Assembly (NCBI GenBank): GCA_035541035.1
Contig: DATLFO010000177.1
Span: 1-9,977 of the forward strand
Reading direction: 5' to 3'
DNA length: 9,977 nt
DNA from: DASWHR01 sp035541035
GTDB taxonomy: Bacteria; Actinomycetota; AC-67
The notes under the pieces: model-generated
Told to the model about the DNA's origin: nothing
Databases searched by the model: none
What the model saw: the letters and a program-made list of their open reading frames with translations, nothing else
Made by a program: the position numbers and the translations under genes
Part shown: positions 6,100-9,977 of the stretch, piece after piece
Layout of the letters: every line of letters begins with the position of its first letter
Numbering within the stretch: position 1 is the stretch's first letter

Positions 6100-7133
6100 T
6101 GCGAATCCGGCTGGTCCTGCCTCTGCTCGCGCTCGCGTTGGCCGCGAGCGCATGCGGCCGCTACTTGGAGGCGTCCGCGGCCGTGGTGGACGGCAAGCCC
6201 ATCTCGATGGCCGATCTCGACGCCGCCGTTCTCGAGGCGCTCCGCGGCCAGGACGACGTCACCCAAGAACAGCGGCTCGAGACGGAGCGCCGGGTTCTCG
6301 GGCAGATAATCCAGGACCGGATCATCGCCGGTGAGGCCGAGATCCGAAAGATCAAGGTCGACACCGCGGCCGTCGAGGAGCGCTATCAGGGCATCCGCAG
6401 CCAGTTCGACAGCGACGAGGAGCTCGCCCAGGCGCTGGCCGCCCAAGGCGTGGACATCGCGACCGTGCGGGACCGCATCCGCCTGCGACTCATCGTCGAA
6501 GCGATCCAGAAGGAGCTCGCGGACACGGTCAAGATCACGCCCGCGCAGATCAAGGAAGCCTTCGGCGACGGCTCCGCCTTCCAGGAGGTTCGGGCCCGTC
6601 ACATCTTCTTTGCCGTGCCGGATCCGTCCGCCGAGCAGACGGCGCTCAAGAAGGCGCAGGACGCGCTCGCACGTCTGCGGGCCGGAGCGGACTTCGCGGC
6701 GCTCGCGCGGCAGATCTCGGAGGATCCCCGGACCAAGGCGTCGGGCGGCGAGCTCGGGGTGCTTCGTCCCGGCGCGGCCCAAGCAGGGGATCTGGAGCGG
6801 GCAGCGTTCCGGCTCGAGCGCGGCGAGATCAGCGAGCCGCTTCGCTCGCAGGCCGGCTTCCATCTGATCCAGGTAACCGGCAAGGGAAAGAAGACCTTGG
6901 AGCAGGCGACGCCGGAGATCAAGGAGGCGCTGCAGTCCCAGGGCGCGCAGGAGGCGTTCACCGAATTCATCACCACGCGCATCCGCGCGGCCCGGGTCGA
7001 GGTGAACCCGCGATTCGGTGAGTTCGATCCCGCCCAGGTCACCATCGTGGATCGCCAGTTCTACACCCCGGCTCCGGTGGATCCCAACGGCGTGCCGGGC
7101 CTGCAGCTGCCGCTCGACGAGGTCTCCGGCTAG
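6099..7133 (+). CDS. Parvulin-type peptidyl-prolyl cis-trans isomerase, SurA/PrsA-like lipoprotein
   Basis: Extracytoplasmic folding helper of 344 residues. The N-terminus is a lipoprotein signal: MRIR, a hydrophobic stretch LVLPLLALALAA, then a lipobox-like ASAC with C19 as the lipid-modified residue. A SurA_N-like helical chaperone region covers about 26-150, starting with AAVVDGKPISMADLD. The parvulin rotamase domain covers about 162-261, with VRARHIFF (H168), the SGGELG motif near 215-220, and AGFHLIQVTGK (252-262) as its closing strand. A helix and a Pro-rich tail without motifs follow. The start overlaps the mfd stop (TGATG), so translation is probably coupled to mfd. A parvulin gene after mfd is a recurring arrangement in several phyla, so this is likely an old neighbourhood. 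The lipobox is not ideal, with Ala rather than Leu at -3. SurA and PrsA cannot be told apart here. Confidence 0.92.
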   Translation: MRIRLVLPLLALALAASACGRYLEASAAVVDGKPISMADLDAAVLEALRGQDDVTQEQRLETERRVLGQIIQDRIIAGEAEIRKIKVDTAAVEERYQGIRSQFDSDEELAQALAAQGVDIATVRDRIRLRLIVEAIQKELADTVKITPAQIKEAFGDGSAFQEVRARHIFFAVPDPSAEQTALKKAQDALARLRAGADFAALARQISEDPRTKASGGELGVLRPGAAQAGDLERAAFRLERGEISEPLRSQAGFHLIQVTGKGKKTLEQATPEIKEALQSQGAQEAFTEFITTRIRAARVEVNPRFGEFDPAQVTIVDRQFYTPAPVDPNGVPGLQLPLDEVSG

Positions 7134-7642
7134 ATCTCGAGCCGGTAGGCGATGGCCACGAGGTCGGGCAGCTCGTTCGGCTCGGGCACGAAGTCGAACT
7201 CGGGCGCGCGAACGAAGCCCATGCGCTCGTACATGTCGCGCGCCACCCACATCAGATAGGACGTGTGCAGCCCGATCGTGTGCGCGCCCAGATCCTTCGC
7301 GCGGCGAATGCATTCGTCGGTCAGGAGCCGGCCGATGCCCAGGCCCCGCGCCGCCGGATCGACCGACAGCAGCCGGACCTCGGTGAATCCCTCGGGCCAG
7401 CCGAGATGCTCGGACTTGGTCGCGTCGGGATAGAAGGTCACCGCCCCGCACAACGCGTTCTCGTGCTCGGCGACGATCAGCTGCGAGAACGGCATGCGGC
7501 GGCGAACGTCGGCGATCTCGGCGCGGTAGTCCTCCCACAGGTGCGCCGGCAGCTCGGCCTCGTATTGGCCGTAGGCCGTGACCATCAACGCCGAGACGTC
7601 GTCGAGCTCGACGTTGCGGGCATCGCGGATGCGCACGGTCAT
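7130..7642 (-). CDS. GNAT family N-acetyltransferase (second gene of a paralogous pair)
   Basis: Predicted acetyl-CoA-dependent transferase of 170 residues; the acceptor is unknown. The GNAT fold is recognised by motif A, RLLSVDPAARGLGIGRLLTD, with the acetyl-CoA pyrophosphate loop R-G-L-G-I-G at 99-104, and by the later ARDMYERMGF helix-strand (about 135-143), where the conserved Tyr sits at 138. The C-terminus ends in a hydrophobic strand, LVAIAYRLEI. It is clearly paralogous to the gene just upstream on the same strand, sharing the WPEG, RLL.V.P.ARG.GIGR.LT, GLHT..LM.VAR.MYER.GF and AYR patterns. Its ATG (7642-7640) overlaps the upstream TGA as ATGA, so it is probably translated by coupling. 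The frame is open much further upstream, but the ATGA junction and the conserved start of the domain favour 7642. Its TAG stop shares the sequence CTAG with the convergent isomerase gene. Confidence 0.88.
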   Translation of the reverse strand: MTVRIRDARNVELDDVSALMVTAYGQYEAELPAHLWEDYRAEIADVRRRMPFSQLIVAEHENALCGAVTFYPDATKSEHLGWPEGFTEVRLLSVDPAARGLGIGRLLTDECIRRAKDLGAHTIGLHTSYLMWVARDMYERMGFVRAPEFDFVPEPNELPDLVAIAYRLEI

Positions 7643-8154
7643 GCGAGCTTCGTGCGGTAGGCGATCACGACGAAGGTGTCGGAGACGGGGATGTCGTTGT
7701 CGGGAAACCGTTCGAAGCCCAAGCGCTCGTACATGCCGCGGGCGACCGACATCAGGTGCGTGGTGTGCAGCCCGAACCATTCCGCGCCCTGCTCGCGGGC
7801 GCGTGCCAGGCACGCCTCGGTCAAGCGCCGTCCGATCCCGCGGCCGCGCGCCCGTGGGTGGACGCCCAGCAGCCGCATCGCCGCGTAGCCCTCGGGCCAG
7901 CGGTCCTCGGCCATGCGCTCGTCGGCCGCGTCCGGGATGTAGCACGCGGTGCCGATCACGGCATCGTCCTCGACGACGATCAGATGCGACGTGAACGGCC
8001 AGCGGCCGCGTACGTCGGGGATCTCGTGATCGTAGTAGTCGTCCCACGACGGCCGGTCGGAGTCGCCGGGCGGCGGAGCGAACTCCGCGTACGCCAGTCG
8101 AAGCAGCGACGCGATCTCGTCGATGCGATCGTCGGTTGCGACCACCACATCCAT
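7639..8154 (-). CDS. GNAT family N-acetyltransferase (first gene of a paralogous pair)
   Basis: Predicted acetyl-CoA-dependent N-acetyltransferase of 171 residues; substrate unknown. Motif A is RLLGVHPRARGRGIGRRLTE, with the R-G-R-G-I-G loop at 103-108. The helix GLHTTHLMSVARGMYERLGF follows, with Tyr142 in the place often used as the general acid. It differs from its downstream paralogue mainly in the first 60 residues and in the C-terminal segment, where acceptor specificity usually resides, so the two may have split substrates after a tandem duplication. The frame is open upstream to about 8289 inside gpsA on the other strand, but ATG 8154 (MDVVVATDDRIDEIASLLRL) matches where GNAT domains begin and leaves room for the divergent promoter region. 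No good ribosome binding site is seen. A TACGCT element 11 bases upstream suggests a very short leader. Confidence 0.87.
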   Translation of the reverse strand: MDVVVATDDRIDEIASLLRLAYAEFAPPPGDSDRPSWDDYYDHEIPDVRGRWPFTSHLIVVEDDAVIGTACYIPDAADERMAEDRWPEGYAAMRLLGVHPRARGRGIGRRLTEACLARAREQGAEWFGLHTTHLMSVARGMYERLGFERFPDNDIPVSDTFVVIAYRTKLA

Positions 8155-8165
8155 CTCGATCGGCG

Positions 8166-8171
8166 AGCGTA
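8166..8171 (-). promoter_or_regulatory. Possible -10 element of the GNAT pair
   Basis: Read on the minus strand this is TACGCT, 11 bases before ATG 8154. It would start transcription near 8159 and give a leader of only about five bases. No -35 is recognisable, so support is weak. Confidence 0.2.
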
Positions 8172-8175
8172 CCAC

Positions 8176-8195
8176 CGGCAGCCGGTATGCTGCCG
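8176..8195. promoter_or_regulatory. Inverted repeat (candidate operator) over the gpsA -10 region
   Basis: CGGCAGC (8176-8182) and GCTGCCG (8189-8195) form a perfect 7-base inverted repeat with a 6-base centre, CGGTAT. The candidate gpsA -10, TATGCT (8186-8191), lies in the centre and right arm. The whole divergent gap is only 46 bases (8155-8200), so a protein bound here could affect both gpsA and the GNAT pair. The symmetry is seen directly; the operator role is inferred. Confidence 0.4.
8186..8191 (+). promoter_or_regulatory. Candidate -10 element of gpsA, giving a near-leaderless transcript
   Basis: TATGCT ends 9 bases before ATG 8201, so transcription would start within about three bases of the start codon. 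No Shine-Dalgarno sequence precedes the ATG (the bases are GCCGCCGAA), which fits leaderless translation. A -35 is not recognisable. Confidence 0.4.
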
Positions 8196-8200
8196 CCGAA

Positions 8201-9202
8201 ATGATCGGCATTCTGGGGGCCGGAGCGATGGGTGCGGCGCTCGCCGCGCATCTCGCCCGCGAGGGTCGCGACGTGGTGCTGTGCGCCACGGAATTCGACG
8301 AGCGCGCCGCTCACGCCGTCGAGCACGCCTTGCCGCATCCGGGCCTCGGCATCGCCTTGGGCGACGGCATCCGCGTCGTGCGTTCCCCGCAGTGGCCCGA
8401 GGCCATCGCGTCGATGCGGATCATCACCGTCGCAGTCTCCACCGACGGGCTCGCCGCCGTGATCGAAGCTGCGGCCTCACACGCCGCCCCCGACGCGCTT
8501 TGGGCGATCGCGACCAAGGGGTGGGAGGAGTCCACGCTGCGCAGCAGCGCCACCGTGGCCTGCGACACGCTCGGGGACGCCAAGCGCGTCGTTCAGCTCG
8601 TGGGACCGTCGCTGGCCGCGGAGGTCGCGGCGGGAGTTCCGACCGGCATCGTCGCGGCCGGGGTCCACTTGCCTGCGGCGATCGCGGTCGCGGAAGCCTT
8701 CGCATCCCCGCTGCTGCACGTGCGAGCGACCACCGATGTCGCCGGGGTCGAGATCGGCTCGGCCCTCAAGAACGTCATCGCGATCGCCCTGGGACTCTGC
8801 GACGGCATCGCCGAGCACGAAGGGCGGCCGTGGACCAACACAAAGGCCATGCTGTTCTCGCGCGGGCTGTCCGAGATGCGCGAGCTGGTGCGGGTCAGCG
8901 GCGGACGGGGGTCCACCGTGCTCGGCCTGGCCGGCTCGGGCGATCTGTATGTGACGGCCCTCGGCGGTCGCAACGCCCGCTTCGGCCGCTTGGTGGGATT
9001 GGGTACGCCGCCCGAAAAGGCGCTCGAGGAGATGAACACCACCGTCGAGGGGTACGCGAACGCGCCCGCGGCCGCGGCGCTGGCCGCCAAGCACGGCCTG
9101 GACCTGGCGATCGTGCGCGCCGTGAACGCCGTGCTTTTCGAAGGGCTGCCGCCGGCGGAGGCGATCCGCTCACTGTCGGGTGGTGTCGGCGTCGACGAGT
9201 AG
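8201..9202 (+). CDS. gpsA: NAD(P)-dependent glycerol-3-phosphate dehydrogenase
   Basis: Reduces dihydroxyacetone phosphate to sn-glycerol 3-phosphate in the cytoplasm, supplying the backbone for phospholipids. The 333 residues match the usual length. The Rossmann fold opens at once with MIGILGAGAMGAALA (GxGxxG at 6-11). The family motifs follow: TKGWEE (K106), GPSLAAEVAAGVPT at 135-148, VEIGSALKNVIAIALGLCDG at 183-202 with catalytic K190, NTKAMLFSRGLSEM at 213-226, and GLAGSGDLYVT near 242-252 followed by GGRNARFGRLVGLG. The GDL-to-RN loop is two residues shorter than in E. coli GpsA, a variation I recall from some actinobacterial-type homologues. ATG 8201 is chosen because the nucleotide-binding strand starts immediately after it; a longer version from 8123 would overlap the opposite GNAT gene and add residues with no match. 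It is divergent from the GNAT pair and probably monocistronic. Confidence 0.95.
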   Translation: MIGILGAGAMGAALAAHLAREGRDVVLCATEFDERAAHAVEHALPHPGLGIALGDGIRVVRSPQWPEAIASMRIITVAVSTDGLAAVIEAAASHAAPDALWAIATKGWEESTLRSSATVACDTLGDAKRVVQLVGPSLAAEVAAGVPTGIVAAGVHLPAAIAVAEAFASPLLHVRATTDVAGVEIGSALKNVIAIALGLCDGIAEHEGRPWTNTKAMLFSRGLSEMRELVRVSGGRGSTVLGLAGSGDLYVTALGGRNARFGRLVGLGTPPEKALEEMNTTVEGYANAPAAAALAAKHGLDLAIVRAVNAVLFEGLPPAEAIRSLSGGVGVDE

Positions 9203-9213
9203 CACATGCGTCG

Positions 9214-9242
9214 TTGCAGGTGACAAGCCTTCATCGTAGGCT
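9214..9242 (+). promoter_or_regulatory. Candidate promoter of the 9252 gene
   Basis: TTGCAG (9214-9219), a 17-base spacer and TAGGCT (9237-9242) form the best-spaced promoter in the window, lying wholly in the 49-base gap after gpsA. The -10 ends 9 bases before ATG 9252, so the transcript would start within a few bases of the start codon, as for gpsA. The bases before the ATG (CGCACGAAG) contain only a weak purine run. Confidence 0.5.
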
Positions 9243-9251
9243 CGCACGAAG

Positions 9252-9977
9252 ATGAATCGCGGTGCGCGCGGCCACGAGAACGATTCCGGCGAGACGTTCG
9301 ACGCGAGCGACGCTGCCGAGGTGGATGACGACGCCATGATCCGCGAGCCGGTTCACGAGGATCGCGCCGACATCGAGGAGCCGGCCCGCGATCTCCACGA
9401 AGACACCCCCACCGCCGAGCGGCTCAGCCGTGTCGCCGAAGGGCTGTCTCGCGTCGCCGAGGAGCTCGGGCGGGGCAGCGAGCATCTGCGCGCCAAGCCC
9501 GAACCGCGGAAAGAGCCGCGGAAAGAGCCGCGGAAAGAGCCGCCGAAAGAGCCGGGAAAGGAGCAGGCGAAGGAAGCGGTGAAGCGCCGGTCGAAGGAAG
9601 CGGCGAAGGAAGCGGCCAAGGAAGCGGCCAAGGAAGCGGCGCCGGCCGCCTCGTCCGGCGCGGGTGCCGGTAACGTCGCCGGCGGCGATTCGGGAGCCGG
9701 GGACGTGGAAAGCGAAGACGGTATGAGCGCACCCACGATCCATCCAGCCCCCGAGGCCGCGCCGCCGGCCGAGGAAACGCCTACCGTCGAACTCGCCGAC
9801 ATGGAGCGAAGCGAGGAGCCCGGCATCGTTCCACCCGCCGCCGTCGATGCGCCGACGGTCGAGTTGACGGCGGAGCAGGATCCGGCGCCATCCGCGCCAT
9901 CCGCGCCATCCGCGCCACCCGCGCCACCCGCGCCACCCGCGCCACCCGCGCCACCCACGCCACCCACGCCATCCGCG
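9252..9977 (+). CDS. Disordered, charged repeat-rich protein (3' end outside window), function unknown
   Basis: The frame runs from ATG 9252 to the end of the window without a stop, giving the first 242 residues. I do not recognise a family. In order there are: an acidic start with a DDD run at 25-27; an amphipathic helix with coiled-coil character at about 53-80 (AERLSRVAEGLSRVAEELGR); five four-residue KEP-type repeats at about 85-104; four KEAA repeats at 115-130; a Gly/Ser/Ala spacer; an acidic segment with TVEL twice (178-181 and 202-205); and an Ala-Pro-Pro/Ser tract from 212 to the edge. There is no signal peptide or membrane segment so far. The plus strand is preferred because all repeats keep this frame, KEAA units differ only at synonymous GCG/GCC third positions, and a well-spaced promoter precedes the ATG. 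A folded or membrane domain may lie beyond the window. Confidence 0.68.
   Translation, partial: MNRGARGHENDSGETFDASDAAEVDDDAMIREPVHEDRADIEEPARDLHEDTPTAERLSRVAEGLSRVAEELGRGSEHLRAKPEPRKEPRKEPRKEPPKEPGKEQAKEAVKRRSKEAAKEAAKEAAKEAAPAASSGAGAGNVAGGDSGAGDVESEDGMSAPTIHPAPEAAPPAEETPTVELADMERSEEPGIVPPAAVDAPTVELTAEQDPAPSAPSAPSAPPAPPAPPAPPAPPTPPTPSA
9504..9563 (+). repeat. Five 12-base tandem repeats encoding KEPR-type units
   Basis: Three perfect copies of CCGCGGAAAGAG (9504-9539) are followed by CCGCCGAAAGAG and CCGGGAAAGGAG. Each encodes a Pro-Arg/Pro/Gly-Lys-Glu unit in the 9252 gene. The 12-base period keeps the reading frame when copy number changes. Confidence 0.93.
9594..9641 (+). repeat. Four 12-base tandem repeats encoding KEAA units
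   Basis: AAGGAAGCGGCS (S is C or G) occurs four times without interruption. The only variable base is the third position of an Ala codon, which supports coding on the plus strand. The peptide would favour a charged alpha helix. Confidence 0.93.
9885..9977 (+). repeat. 9-base minisatellite encoding an Ala-Pro-Pro/Ser tract, running off the window
   Basis: There are ten 9-base units plus three bases: GCGCCATCC three times, GCGCCACCC five times, ACGCCACCC once and ACGCCATCC once, then GCG. They encode APS and APP units, then TPP and TPS. The array reaches the window edge, so its full length is unknown. The block of five identical units suggests recent slippage or unequal exchange. Confidence 0.93.

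Noticed and set aside
3889..6153. Minus-strand open frame of 754 codons opposite mfd
   Set aside because: Mfd on the plus strand has every family motif. The antisense frame lacks stops only because of high GC.
8123..8200. Earlier start for gpsA
   Set aside because: It would add 26 residues overlapping the opposite GNAT gene, and the GpsA Rossmann strand starts right at ATG 8201.
7643..8338. Upstream extension of the 7130-7642 GNAT frame to 8338
   Set aside because: It runs through the other GNAT gene in a different frame and gives no domain match. The ATGA junction at 7639-7642 marks the real start.
9231..9967. Minus-strand glycine-rich, collagen-like frames opposite the repeats
   Set aside because: They mirror the plus-strand tandem repeats. 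Synonymous variation in the KEAA units and the promoter before ATG 9252 favour the plus strand.
9504..9977. CRISPR array or mobile-element repeats
   Set aside because: The repeats are contiguous 9- and 12-base coding units with no spacers, no palindromic repeat-spacer structure and no cas genes nearby.

Overview
This is a high-GC bacterial chromosome segment (roughly 70% GC by eye) that looks like ordinary housekeeping DNA with some uncharacterised accessory genes. I see no phage, IS element, CRISPR array, tRNA or rRNA. Taxonomy is an inference. The Mfd N-terminal motif WETLPHERLSPRAETIGRR, the order rplY-pth-mfd-parvulin lipoprotein, the short basic N-terminal extension on Pth, and start codons without Shine-Dalgarno sequences together remind me of a deep actinobacterial lineage (Thermoleophilia-like), with Chloroflexota-type bacteria as an alternative. 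A database search would be needed to settle it.

Layout, left to right. Bases 2-385 hold the C-terminal part of an unrecognised protein. A promoter-like region and a strong ribosome binding site lead into the L25/CTC ribosomal protein gene (489-1157). Peptidyl-tRNA hydrolase follows after 6 bases (1164-1784), so the two are probably one translation-related operon. Next is a membrane-anchored protein with a Thr/Pro-rich stalk and a four-cysteine outer domain (1870-2586), closed by a clear intrinsic terminator (2604-2637). The transcription-repair coupling factor Mfd (2719-6099) is coupled by a TGATG overlap to a parvulin-type peptidyl-prolyl isomerase lipoprotein (6099-7133).

On the minus strand, converging on that gene, are two paralogous GNAT acetyltransferases (7130-7642 and 7639-8154) that overlap by ATGA. 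A 46-base divergent promoter region separates them from gpsA (8201-9202, glycerol-3-phosphate dehydrogenase, the start of phospholipid synthesis). The window ends inside a long plus-strand ORF (9252 onward) encoding a disordered, charged protein with three families of in-frame tandem repeats.

The genes serve translation (L25, Pth), DNA repair at stalled RNA polymerase (Mfd), extracytoplasmic folding (the isomerase) and membrane lipid synthesis (GpsA). I find no convincing previously undescribed multi-gene system. The points most worth checking are the candidate leaderless transcripts of gpsA and the 9252 gene, the inverted repeat over the gpsA -10 region, the repeat-rich terminal ORF, and the stalk protein.
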